Below, piece by piece: positions 38,820-46,494 of a stretch of DNA of 64,000 nucleotides. Both the position numbers and the translations under genes were made by a program. The notes beneath the pieces were generated by a model, which had not been told where the DNA came from, did no database searches, and worked only from the letters and a program-made list of their open reading frames with translations. Source of the stretch: Deefgea chitinilytica. Its GTDB lineage: Bacteria; Pseudomonadota; Gammaproteobacteria; Burkholderiales; Chitinibacteraceae. How positions within the stretch are numbered: the first letter of the stretch is position 1; each line of letters opens with the position of its first letter. The DNA lies in contig NZ_WOFE01000001.1 of the NCBI RefSeq assembly GCF_016881405.1, positions 744,001 to 808,000 on the forward strand. The letters run 5' to 3'.

Positions 38820-39629
38820 TTATTGGTAGATGGCTTTAAAGAGTTCGCTCAATCCTTGCCCCGGCGAGGCTTGACGCATAAATGCCTCACCGACCAGATA
38901 GGTGTGAACATTGTGGTCTTTCATCAGTTGTACATCGCTTGGTGTGTGGATGCCGCTTTCACAAACCGCAATTCGATTGCCGCCAGCATCAACAATACGC
39001 GGTAGCAAATCGATGGTGGTTTGCAAACTCACTTCAAATGTACGCAAATTGCGGTTGTTCACGCCTACCAGCGGCGTAGTCAACTGCAAAGCGGCGTCGA
39101 GCTCTTCACCGTTATGCACTTCGACCAAGACAGCCATGCCCAATTGATGCGCCAGCGCTTCAAAGTCGCGCATCTGTGGTAAATCGAGTTCGGCTGCGAT
39201 CAATAAAATGCAATCTGCACCCCATGCACGCGCTTCATAAAACTGATATTCATCGACCATAAAGTCTTTACGCAGCGCAGGAATAGTGCAGGCTGCGCGC
39301 GCCGCTTTTAGGTAATCGGCGTGGCCTTGGAAATACTGCACGTCAGTTAACACCGACAAGCAAGCCGCACCATGGGCTTCGTAATCTGGCGCAATCTCGG
39401 CCGGAACAAATGGATCGCGCATTACGCCTTTAGAAGGGCTGGCCTTTTTGATTTCGGCAATCACGCCCGCTTTACCCGCGGCATGTTTCGCGCGAATAGC
39501 CGCAACAAAATCACGGTGATCTTGATTGGCTTCGGCCTGCGCACGAATTTCGGCGAGTGGGATGAGTTTTTTAGCAGCAGCGACTTCTTCAAACTTCGTC
39601 GCCCAGATTTTTTTTAAGATGTCGGACAT
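38820..39629 (-). CDS. trpC: Indole-3-glycerol-phosphate synthase
   Basis: The 269-aa TIM-barrel enzyme makes indole-3-glycerol phosphate from CdRP. Family motifs are [16 protein letters not shown] near residue 58, [24 protein letters not shown] and the phosphate-binding region [12 protein letters not shown]. It is monofunctional, without a TrpF domain. It is separated from trpD by the GFA gene, two orphan genes and a REPIN-like repeat. Confidence 0.95.
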   Translation of the reverse strand: MSDILKKIWATKFEEVAAAKKLIPLAEIRAQAEANQDHRDFVAAIRAKHAAGKAGVIAEIKKASPSKGVMRDPFVPAEIAPDYEAHGAACLSVLTDVQYFQGHADYLKAARAACTIPALRKDFMVDEYQFYEARAWGADCILLIAAELDLPQMRDFEALAHQLGMAVLVEVHNGEELDAALQLTTPLVGVNNRNLRTFEVSLQTTIDLLPRIVDAGGNRIAVCESGIHTPSDVQLMKDHNVHTYLVGEAFMRQASPGQGLSELFKAIYQ

Positions 39630-39642
39630 TTTATTTCACTCG

Positions 39643-39733
39643 TAGGGTGGGTTAGCCGCAGGCGTAACCCACCGATTTTGAATCAGATTTTAGTTAATGG
39701 TGGGTTACACCGCTTCTCGATTAACCCACCCTA
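39643..39733. repeat. REPIN-like pair of inverted REP hairpins
   Basis: TAGGGTGGGTTA (39643-39654) and TAACCCACCCTA (39722-39733) bound two hairpins: GGTGGGTTA/TAACCCACC at 39646-39673 and again at 39699-39730. The two units are in opposite orientation, as in REP doublets (REPINs). The GGGTGGGTTA/TAACCCACC motif is a widespread bacterial intergenic repeat. No REP-associated tyrosine transposase gene is in the window. Confidence 0.8.
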
Positions 39734-39738
39734 TGCGG

Positions 39739-40029
39739 CTATAGGTTTTTGTTAATGAGTAAATATTCAGATGCTTTTGATATTGCTTTAATACAGACTT
39801 GGACTTTGGAATAGGGTTCTTTCTCGAATATTGCATGATTCGGTGTAGTAACTGCATTGAACGCTTCTGCCGCTTCGCCATATATTCCAGTTTTTTGGGA
39901 AATATATTCTCTAATTTCGCCTTGGATATTCATTGCGTCTTGAATGTACTTAAGCAGCTCCTTTTTATTTTTTTGCTCTGCACTAGGTAATTCTTGGTGT
40001 GTCGCAGTGTTTTCTACTAGGATGTGCAT
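39739..40029 (-). CDS. Small hypothetical protein inside the trp cluster
   Basis: The 96-aa soluble, mostly helical protein contains NKKELLKYIQDAMNIQGEIREYI. I do not recognise its family. The frame is AT-rich against its trp neighbours. It overlaps the end of the preceding small gene by 13 bp, suggesting a two-gene unit. Its presence between trpD and trpC points to insertion of foreign DNA. Confidence 0.55.
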   Translation of the reverse strand: MHILVENTATHQELPSAEQKNKKELLKYIQDAMNIQGEIREYISQKTGIYGEAAEAFNAVTTPNHAIFEKEPYSKVQVCIKAISKASEYLLINKNL

Positions 40030-40325
40030 TTTTTTAGCCTAGAAGTCATCTTATTTAATAGTTCTTTTCCTTCTAGAATTGCGTTTATCTCTTGATCTTC
40101 TGTGATCCTACGATTTCTCTGAGTCGCAACGGCAACGTCCATTGCACATACATACCAGTCAGAAATGGTGTCAAGAATATCATTTCGTAGCTTTAGATTT
40201 GATTCCGCATTTAATGAATGGCGCCATGTGCTGAGTGCGGATGATGCAATCATCATTGTTGCAAATGCAATCATTAAGCCCACAGCGGTACACAAAACAC
40301 TTGCAAACGTATTTAACTCTGTCAT
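40017..40325 (-). CDS. Small hypothetical membrane protein inside the trp cluster
   Basis: The 102-aa protein has one hydrophobic segment near the N-terminus (FASVLCTAVGLMIAFATMMI) and a helical cytoplasmic or periplasmic remainder. ATG 40325 is preferred; a start at 40376 would overlap the GFA gene. I do not recognise a family. It pairs with the downstream small soluble gene through a 13-bp overlap, which is the layout of membrane/soluble two-gene cassettes, but no toxin or immunity motif is visible. Confidence 0.55.
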   Translation of the reverse strand: MTELNTFASVLCTAVGLMIAFATMMIASSALSTWRHSLNAESNLKLRNDILDTISDWYVCAMDVAVATQRNRRITEDQEINAILEGKELLNKMTSRLKKCTS

Positions 40326-40347
40326 GAGTTGTTTATATCCGTAATTG

Positions 40348-40710
40348 TCACAGTGATTTGCCGTCGAAAACTTCAACTGGCATAACTAGCGGCTCAAGGC
40401 CATTCACACAGCCTACATTCACACGATAATATCCCGCTTTGCGCATCGTCTGGTGAAATGGGTAAATTCCGCACACCTTGCAGAAATAATGTTTCGCCAC
40501 GCCGCTACCAAATTGATACACGCTCAATTGATCCGCGCCCGACTCGACCACCAATTCTTCCGGTGAATAAATATGCGGTGTCATTAGCGCACCTTTACGC
40601 TCGCAGATCGAGCAATTGCAGCGCACTCCCGAGGTGATCTCAGGCGAGCTTATACGAAATTTGACTGCGCCACAGTGGCAGCTGCCGTGGTAAGTGCGCA
40701 GGTTTTCCAT
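40348..40710 (-). CDS. GFA family protein (glutathione-dependent formaldehyde-activating enzyme fold)
   Basis: The 120-aa protein carries the zinc-binding cysteine sets of the GFA/CENP-V fold: SCHCGAVKF near residue 10, CNCSIC near 31 and FCKVCG near 77. Most family members have no proven substrate and formaldehyde-glutathione activity should not be assumed. Its ATG overlaps the trpD stop by one base (TAATG), so it is part of the trp transcript. Confidence 0.85.
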   Translation of the reverse strand: MENLRTYHGSCHCGAVKFRISSPEITSGVRCNCSICERKGALMTPHIYSPEELVVESGADQLSVYQFGSGVAKHYFCKVCGIYPFHQTMRKAGYYRVNVGCVNGLEPLVMPVEVFDGKSL

Positions 40711-41738
40711 TACTTGGCCAGGCCTTGTGTAAACGCCACCAGTGCATCGAGTTTTGCCTTCGCCGCGCCGCTCGCAATCACTTCATGCGCAGCATTAATC
40801 CCATCTTCTAGCGTCACGGCTAAATTGGCGGCGTAAATCGCAGCACCAGCATTGAGTAGCACGATGTCGCGGCAAGGACCAGTCGCACCGTTCAGAATGC
40901 CTTCGATAATCGCTTTCGATTCAGCGGCATTGCTGGCATGTAGTGCTTTAATGTCGGCCAATTCAAAACCAAAATCACGCGGGTCGAGTTCGTATTCGAT
41001 AATTTCACCGTCTTTGAGTTCGGCAATCATTGTTGGTGTGCTGATCGAGATTTCATCCATGCCATCTTTACCGTGCACGATGAGTATATGCTTAGAGCCT
41101 AATTGCTTTAATACACGCGCTTGGATACCTACGAGGTCGGGGTGGAATACCCCCATCACTTGATTGTCAGCACCAGCGGGGTTGGTCAGTGGCCCAAGAA
41201 TGTTGAAAATCGTCCGTACACCGAGTTCTTTACGTACTGGCGCGACGTATTTCATCGCGCTGTGATGATTCGGTGCAAACATAAAGCCAAGACCCACTTC
41301 ATCGATGCACTGACCGACTTGTTCGGCGGTAAGGTTCAAATTCACGCCAAAGCTTTCTAGCACATCGGCTGAGCCTGAGCTTGATGACACCGAGCGGCCG
41401 CCGTGTTTGGCGACTTTGGCACCTGCTGCCGCTGCGACAAAAGAGGCACAGGTTGAAATATTAAAGGTATGTGCGCCATCGCCGCCAGTGCCGCAGGTAT
41501 CAACCAAATGGCGACGATCTTGCACGGCGACTTTGGTTGAAAACTCACGCATCACCGTTGCTGCAGCGGCGATTTCTGAAACGCTTTCTACTTTGGTGCG
41601 AAGACCAATCAGTAGCGCAGCGATTTGCGCTGGCGTCAGTTCGCCAGACATGATTTGCCGCATTAGATGCAGCATTTCGTCATAAAACAGCTCGTTATTA
41701 TCAATAAGGCGATTCAGGGCAGCTTGTACGGTAATCAT
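40710..41738 (-). CDS. trpD: Anthranilate phosphoribosyltransferase
   Basis: The 342-aa enzyme transfers phosphoribosyl from PRPP to anthranilate. It has the PRPP-binding [15 protein letters not shown] motif near residue 81, [18 protein letters not shown] and [20 protein letters not shown]. It follows trpG by 62 bp, with a stem-loop (AGCCGACC/GGTCGGCT, 41773-41791) in between. Confidence 0.96.
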   Translation of the reverse strand: MITVQAALNRLIDNNELFYDEMLHLMRQIMSGELTPAQIAALLIGLRTKVESVSEIAAAATVMREFSTKVAVQDRRHLVDTCGTGGDGAHTFNISTCASFVAAAAGAKVAKHGGRSVSSSSGSADVLESFGVNLNLTAEQVGQCIDEVGLGFMFAPNHHSAMKYVAPVRKELGVRTIFNILGPLTNPAGADNQVMGVFHPDLVGIQARVLKQLGSKHILIVHGKDGMDEISISTPTMIAELKDGEIIEYELDPRDFGFELADIKALHASNAAESKAIIEGILNGATGPCRDIVLLNAGAAIYAANLAVTLEDGINAAHEVIASGAAKAKLDALVAFTQGLAK

Positions 41739-41772
41739 GGTTCAACTCATTTATTGTGGATCGGCGTAAAGA

Positions 41773-41791
41773 AGCCGACCTAGGGTCGGCT
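41773..41791 (-). repeat. Hairpin between trpG and trpD
   Basis: AGCCGACC and GGTCGGCT form a perfect 8-bp stem with a three-base loop. There is no T-run on the transcript strand; it may shield the mRNA or tune trpD expression. Confidence 0.5.
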
Positions 41792-41800
41792 GTATTGGCG

Positions 41801-42370
41801 TTACGCCCATTCTTTGAGGAAGTTATCGAGCATTTTATGCCCGTGTTCGGTCAGGATTGATTCGGGATGAAATTGCACGCCTTCAATCGCTAAGGTTTTG
41901 TGGCGTACGCCCATGATTTCACCGTCTTCAGTCCATGCAGTGACTGCAAGGCAATCAGGCAATGTTTCGCGTTCAATGGCGAGCGAGTGATAGCGCGTGA
42001 CGGTAACGGGTGAGGGTATATCTTTGAACATCCCGATATCGTTATGGGTTACGGGTGATACCTTGCCATGCATCAGCGTTTTGGCATGCAATACCACGCC
42101 GCCAAAAGCTTCACCAATCGCTTGATGCCCTAAGCAAACACCCATAATTGGCAGTTTGCCAGCGAAGTGTTTGATCGCTGCAATTGAAATGCCGGCCTCG
42201 GCAGGCGAGCAGGGGCCGGGTGAAATGACTAAATATTTCGGTTTGAGTGCTTCAATTTCTTCAATGGTGATTTCATCGTTGCGGTGAACTTGTACGTCTT
42301 GACCTAATTCACCAAAATATTGCACGAGGTTGTAAGTGAAGCTGTCGTAGTTATCGATCATCAATAGCAT
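41801..42370 (-). CDS. trpG: Anthranilate synthase component II (glutamine amidotransferase)
   Basis: The 189-aa class I amidotransferase has the nucleophile Cys in [11 protein letters not shown] (about residue 79) and the His-Glu of HPES near the C-terminus. It supplies ammonia to TrpE and may also serve PabB in folate synthesis, as in other bacteria with a single TrpG. It starts 31 bp after trpE. Confidence 0.95.
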   Translation of the reverse strand: MLLMIDNYDSFTYNLVQYFGELGQDVQVHRNDEITIEEIEALKPKYLVISPGPCSPAEAGISIAAIKHFAGKLPIMGVCLGHQAIGEAFGGVVLHAKTLMHGKVSPVTHNDIGMFKDIPSPVTVTRYHSLAIERETLPDCLAVTAWTEDGEIMGVRHKTLAIEGVQFHPESILTEHGHKMLDNFLKEWA

Positions 42371-42401
42371 GGCGGTTTCCTTTGTCTCAATATGTAGGCG
42401 C

Positions 42402-43871
42402 TTAAGCGTCCAGTCCTTGTTCAGCCAGCTCTGCGGCGCGTAGTACCGCGCGCGCTTTATTGAGTGTTTCTTGCCATTCGCTTTGTGGTACAGAGTCGGC
42501 TACGATTCCTGCGCCGGCTTGCATGTATAGCGTTTCGTTTTTGACTACGGCGGTACGTAATGCAATTGCGACGTCCATGTCGCCATTAAAGCCAAGGTAG
42601 CCTACTGCGCCAGAGTAAACGCCGCGCTTGGTGGGTTCTAGTTCGTCGATGATTTCCATTGCGCGTACTTTAGGCGCACCAGAAACGGTGCCCGCAGGGA
42701 AGGTGGCTTTGAGCACATCAATCGCGCTGAGTTTGGGCTTCAGTGTCGCTTCAACGCTGGAAACTATATGCATGACGTGTGAGTAGCGTTCGACCACCAT
42801 TTTGTCGACTAACTTGACCGAGCCCGTTTCAGCGACGCGCCCAGCGTCATTGCGGCCTAGGTCGATGAGCATCACGTGCTCGGCAATTTCTTTTTCATCT
42901 GCTAACAGCTCCGTTTCGAGCGCGAGATCTTCTGCGCGATCTTTGCCGCGTGGGCGGGTGCCGGCAATTGGGCGCACCGTGACCGTTTCATCCTCAAGTC
43001 GAACTAAAATTTCTGGCGACGCGCCAACGATTTGCATGTCGCCAAAGTCGTAATAAAACATATACGGCGATGGATTGATGCTGCGTAATGAGCGATACAG
43101 CGACATTGCCGATGCCGCAAATGGCGTACTCATGCGTTGCGCGAGCACGACCTGCATCACGTCGCCGTCTTTGATATAGTCTTTGGCTGTTAAAACGGCG
43201 GTTTTGAACGCGTCTTCGCCAAATTCTGAAATCGGTGTGCTTTTTTGTTGTGTTTCGAGTGATAGTGGAATATTGGCAGGTTCGCGTAATTTCATCCGTA
43301 AATCATGAATCCGCGCTTCGGCCTTGTCGTATGCCATTTCATTATTCGGGTCGGCGTAGACGACCAAGAATAATTTACCGCTCAAATTGTCGACGACAAC
43401 GATTTCTTCAGATAGTAGCAATTGAATGTCGGGTGCGCCGATTGGATCGGGTTTGTCGCAGTGTGCGAGTTTGCGCTCGATATAGCGTATCGTCTCATAA
43501 CCAAAATAACCAACCAAGCCCCCCATAAAACGCGGCAATCCTGTGGTCGGTGGCGCGTTAAATCGTGCTTGGTAATTTTCGATAAAGTCGAGCGGGTTAC
43601 CGTCAAACGTTTCAATGACGTGATCGTTGTGAATCAGCTCAGTGTGCTGGCCGCTGACTTTGATTCGTGTGCGTGCTGGTAAACCGATAAATGAATAGCG
43701 CCCAAAGCGCTCGCCGCCGACAACGGACTCAAGTAGATAAGAATAAGGGCGATTAGCCAATTTAAGATACACCGAAAGCGGGGTATCTAAATCGGCAAAT
43801 AATTCTTGGATTAATGGAATGCGGTTGTAGCCTTGACTGGCCAAGGCGTCAAATTCAAAACGGGAAATCAT
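42402..43871 (-). CDS. trpE: Anthranilate synthase component I
   Basis: The 489-aa chorismate-utilising enzyme has C-terminal motifs [40 protein letters not shown] and GAGIVADS. The N-terminal region carries the LLES feedback-binding element ([16 protein letters not shown]), so inhibition by tryptophan is expected. It heads trpE-G-D and has a structured leader of about 250 bases. Confidence 0.96.
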   Translation of the reverse strand: MISRFEFDALASQGYNRIPLIQELFADLDTPLSVYLKLANRPYSYLLESVVGGERFGRYSFIGLPARTRIKVSGQHTELIHNDHVIETFDGNPLDFIENYQARFNAPPTTGLPRFMGGLVGYFGYETIRYIERKLAHCDKPDPIGAPDIQLLLSEEIVVVDNLSGKLFLVVYADPNNEMAYDKAEARIHDLRMKLREPANIPLSLETQQKSTPISEFGEDAFKTAVLTAKDYIKDGDVMQVVLAQRMSTPFAASAMSLYRSLRSINPSPYMFYYDFGDMQIVGASPEILVRLEDETVTVRPIAGTRPRGKDRAEDLALETELLADEKEIAEHVMLIDLGRNDAGRVAETGSVKLVDKMVVERYSHVMHIVSSVEATLKPKLSAIDVLKATFPAGTVSGAPKVRAMEIIDELEPTKRGVYSGAVGYLGFNGDMDVAIALRTAVVKNETLYMQAGAGIVADSVPQSEWQETLNKARAVLRAAELAEQGLDA

Positions 43872-43915
43872 GGGGTTCTACTCCAAATCAATAGCAGAAA
43901 GGCGTAAGTCATTAA

Positions 43916-44000
43916 GCAAAAATTTGCTTGCCGCGTTGTCTTGCCTAGTCGTACTTCATGTACTTACTGCGCTGCCAACGTCTTGCTATCAAATTTTTGC
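43916..44000. repeat. 85-bp structured element in the trpE leader (copy 2 of a two-copy family)
   Basis: The ends GCAAAAATTTG (43916-43926) and CAAATTTTTGC (43990-44000) are perfect 11-bp inverted repeats. Inside lie CGTTG/CAACG (43934-43938 with 43976-43980) and GTAC/GTAC (43951-43954 with 43960-43963). The plus strand aligns end to end with 18941-19024. It lies between the candidate Trp leader peptide and trpE, so it may also act as the leader's RNA structure. No U-run terminator is visible. Confidence 0.6.
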
Positions 44001-44022
44001 GCGGGTACTTATGTTCGCGATA

Positions 44023-44094
44023 TCAGCGACGCCATCGCCAATTGCGGCCTTCAAGTTCTTCTTTGCTCAAGCGCGGGGTGGAGTAAAAAGCCAT
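44023..44094 (-). CDS. trpL: Candidate trp leader peptide with two Trp codons
   Basis: A 23-codon frame starts at ATG 44094, 151 bases before the trpE coding start. Its C-terminal end reads NWRWRR then stop, giving TGG-CGA-TGG. Two Trp codons in 23 near the stop are what transcription attenuation requires. The promoter candidate lies about 40 bp upstream. The ribosome site is weak and no canonical terminator hairpin with a U-run follows; the structured element at 43916-44000 and the GCGAT/ATCGC pairing over the Trp codons are the alternative structures. It could be a chance frame. Confidence 0.5.
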   Translation of the reverse strand: MAFYSTPRLSKEELEGRNWRWRR

Positions 44095-44132
44095 GTTGAT
44101 TGATTTCTATGAAAACCGAGGATTGAGCTGCA

Positions 44133-44161
44133 ATTGTGCGGGAACTAAGGCATATCGTCAA
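44133..44161 (-). promoter_or_regulatory. Candidate sigma-70 promoter of the trp operon
   Basis: On the minus strand, TTGACG (44161-44156) is followed after exactly 17 bp by CACAAT (44138-44133). Initiation near 44126 would give a leader of about 250 bases before trpE with the candidate leader peptide close to the 5' end. Confidence 0.5.
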
Positions 44162-44223
44162 ACTCGCCGCCGTTTCCGTCAGATTCGCATGCATCGCTGC
44201 ATAATTTAGCCAATTATTAGAAT

Positions 44224-44889
44224 TTAATTGAGGTCTAAATAATCGCGTAATTCGTCGAAGCGATGAATCACCGCATCGGCACCGAGCGATTCAATGTCTG
44301 TGCCGTAGCCATAGCTCACTGCAATCACGGGGCAACCTGCAGCCCGCGCGGCGAGAATGTCGTTTACTGAATCGCCCACCATCAGCATATCGGCTAGCTC
44401 CACATTTAATTGCAGGGCCGCAAATTGCAGTGGCTCTGGAGCGGGCTTCTTTTTGGGCAAGCTGTCGCCCGCAACGATCACATCAAAGTGTTCAAACACC
44501 CCCATTTCACGTAGTAAAGGAATAGTGAAACGTTCGGGTTTATTGGTCACAATGGCTAGCGGCATCCCGCGCTCGTGCAGCATGTGTAGCGTTTCTTGCA
44601 CTTTGGGGTAGAACTGCGTGGCGATAGAAAGTCCAGCACGATAATGCTCATTAAATCGGCTCATACCCTCTTGCTGTATCGGTGTGCCGGTATATTCTGC
44701 ACTATGGCTATCAGCTAATACCCGTGCGACTAAGCTGGCCGCCCCGTCGCCGACAAAGCTGGCAACTCGATCGCTGCTCAGCGCAGCAAAACCTAAATCC
44801 GCCCGCGCCAAATTGGCGGCGCGGGCTAGATCGTGAATAGAGTCGACTAGGGTACCATCCAAATCAAAGGCAATTGCTTGAATGCTCAT
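44224..44889 (-). CDS. gph: Phosphoglycolate phosphatase (HAD superfamily)
   Basis: The 221-aa HAD hydrolase has motif I DLDGTLVDS near residue 9, motif II VTNKP, motif III lysine in PKKKPAPEP, and motif IV GDSVND. It removes phosphate from 2-phosphoglycolate. ATG 44889 gives the standard N-terminus. The rpe-gph-trpE order is common in proteobacteria. It ends 335 bp before trpE, with the trp promoter and leader in that gap. Confidence 0.92.
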   Translation of the reverse strand: MSIQAIAFDLDGTLVDSIHDLARAANLARADLGFAALSSDRVASFVGDGAASLVARVLADSHSAEYTGTPIQQEGMSRFNEHYRAGLSIATQFYPKVQETLHMLHERGMPLAIVTNKPERFTIPLLREMGVFEHFDVIVAGDSLPKKKPAPEPLQFAALQLNVELADMLMVGDSVNDILAARAAGCPVIAVSYGYGTDIESLGADAVIHRFDELRDYLDLN

Positions 44890-44903
44890 TATTTTCCTTG
44901 CTG

Positions 44904-44950
44904 GGTATTTGTTTGTAGGTATTTTCAAATAAAGCCTACGGCAATATACC
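44904..44950 (-). repeat. Interrupted hairpin between arsC-like gene and gph, GGTAT/ATACC ends
   Basis: Outer ends GGTAT (44904-44908) and ATACC (44946-44950) pair, as do TTGTAGGT/GCCTACGG-type inner arms with wobble pairs. It belongs to the GTAT/ATAC hairpin set but is the least regular member. Confidence 0.4.
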
Positions 44951-44955
44951 TGTTA

Positions 44956-45297
44956 TTAATTTAATAGCTCGAGCAGATTTTCTAAGGGGCGACCAATCGC
45001 CGCTTGATTTTGATAAATCAAAATCGGTCGTTCAATCAGTTTGGGGTGTTGGACTAACAAATCGATGATGTCGGCATCAGTTAGAATTTTGCCTGCGCTA
45101 AGCTCGCGCCATAAATCTTCTTTTTGTCGCACCAAGCCCAGTGGCGAGAGGTTAAGTTGTTTGAGTAACTCAATCACTTCCGCTTCAGACAAAGGTTCGT
45201 CGAGATAGCGACGTATCGTTGGCGTGTGACCGCGCTCCTCGAGTGCAGCTAAAGCCTCACGGCTTTTGCTGCAGCGCGGGTTGTGAAGCAAAATCAC
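44956..45297 (-). CDS. arsC: ArsC/YfgD family glutaredoxin-type reductase
   Basis: The 113-aa thioredoxin-fold protein has the catalytic Cys in [12 protein letters not shown] (residue 9) and the family segments [10 protein letters not shown] and [11 protein letters not shown]. It is closest to the YfgD-like branch of ArsC; real arsenate reduction is unproven for that branch, and no ars genes lie nearby. The start is GTG 45297, which overlaps the rpe stop (GTGA). Confidence 0.88.
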   Translation of the reverse strand: MILLHNPRCSKSREALAALEERGHTPTIRRYLDEPLSEAEVIELLKQLNLSPLGLVRQKEDLWRELSAGKILTDADIIDLLVQHPKLIERPILIYQNQAAIGRPLENLLELLN

Positions 45298-45983
45298 GAT
45301 TGCACCTGCTGCACTGTTGCTAATTCGGCTCGCATTTGATCAATTACCGCTTTGTAGTCGGGCTGGCTGTAAATCGCTGAACCTGCAACAAAAGTATCGA
45401 CGCCAGCAGCAGCAATTTCGGCAATATTGTCGACTTTAACGCCGCCGTCGATTTCCAGCCAAATTTCACGGCCTGTCTTGGCGGTGTAGGCATCAATCAG
45501 CGCGCGGGCTTGGCGCGCTTTGGCCAGCGTAGCCGGAATAAAAGATTGGCCACCGTAACCCGGATTGACTGACATCAGCAAAATCATGTCAATCTTATCC
45601 ATTACATAATCGAGGTAATGCAGCGGGGTTGCTGGATTGAACACTAAGCCCGCTTTGCAGCCACACTCTTTAATCAGACCGAGCGAGCGGTCGATGTGTT
45701 CTGAGGCTTCAGGATGAAAAGTGATGATATTGGCACCTGCCTTGGCAAAATCAGGAATGATGCGATCAACAGGTTTGACCATCAAATGCACATCAATCGG
45801 TGCGTCAGTCCATGGGCGGATCGCATCGCACACCAAGGGGCCTATTGTTAGATTCGGTACGTAATGATTGTCCATTACATCAAAGTGAATAATGTCGGCG
45901 CCAGCCGTGATGACGTTTTTAACTTCTTCACCCAAGCGGGCAAAGTCGGCAGACAAAATGCTAGGGGCGATACGAAAAGTCAT
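45294..45983 (-). CDS. rpe: Ribulose-phosphate 3-epimerase
   Basis: The 229-aa TIM-barrel enzyme interconverts ribulose-5-P and xylulose-5-P. Family motifs are [57 protein letters not shown] and [14 protein letters not shown] 45983 has AAGGAGC at the proper distance. It leads the rpe-arsC-gph unit and is divergent from apaG. Confidence 0.95.
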   Translation of the reverse strand: MTFRIAPSILSADFARLGEEVKNVITAGADIIHFDVMDNHYVPNLTIGPLVCDAIRPWTDAPIDVHLMVKPVDRIIPDFAKAGANIITFHPEASEHIDRSLGLIKECGCKAGLVFNPATPLHYLDYVMDKIDMILLMSVNPGYGGQSFIPATLAKARQARALIDAYTAKTGREIWLEIDGGVKVDNIAEIAAAGVDTFVAGSAIYSQPDYKAVIDQMRAELATVQQVQS

Positions 45984-46116
45984 AACGGGCTCCTTGTTGA
46001 TCAATCAATCGTGATAGTTTGCCAGTTTATCGCGAAAACAAGATGACTTTGCTCAATATGCAGCACGTAGGCTGGTAAACTGCGGCATCGAAGTATTAAG
46101 TTGCGACGAGGAATAT

Positions 46117-46494
46117 ATGGAACACACCTATAAAGTGAGCGTGCAAGCGCGGCCATTTTATTTGGCTGAGCAGTCTGATGAAAGCAGTGAGCAATATACG
46201 TTTGCGTATCAAATCACCATCACCAATGAAGGATCGATTGCCGCCAAGCTATTGACGCGGCACTGGATTATTGAAGACGCGCAAGGACGAACTCAGGAAG
46301 TGCGTGGCGAGGGCGTGATTGGCGAACACCCAGAATTAGCACCGGGGCAAAGCTTTGAATACACCAGTGGCGTTACCCTCAATTCGCCAGTCGGCACGAT
46401 GCGCGGTAGTTATCAAATGATTGCAGCCGATGGCACTGAGTTTGAAGCAGCTATCGATCAATTTGTACTTTCTATGCCACGGACACTGCATTAA
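46117..46494 (+). CDS. apaG: ApaG domain protein
   Basis: The 125-aa protein has the fibronectin-like ApaG fold with YQITITNEG, RHWIIEDAQGRTQEVRGEGV and PGQSFEYTSGV (family signature), then GTMRGSYQM. It is linked to Co2+/Mg2+ homeostasis in enterobacteria, without a settled mechanism. GAGGAA precedes the ATG. Its stop overlaps the ABC transporter start by one base. Confidence 0.93.
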   Translation: MEHTYKVSVQARPFYLAEQSDESSEQYTFAYQITITNEGSIAAKLLTRHWIIEDAQGRTQEVRGEGVIGEHPELAPGQSFEYTSGVTLNSPVGTMRGSYQMIAADGTEFEAAIDQFVLSMPRTLH

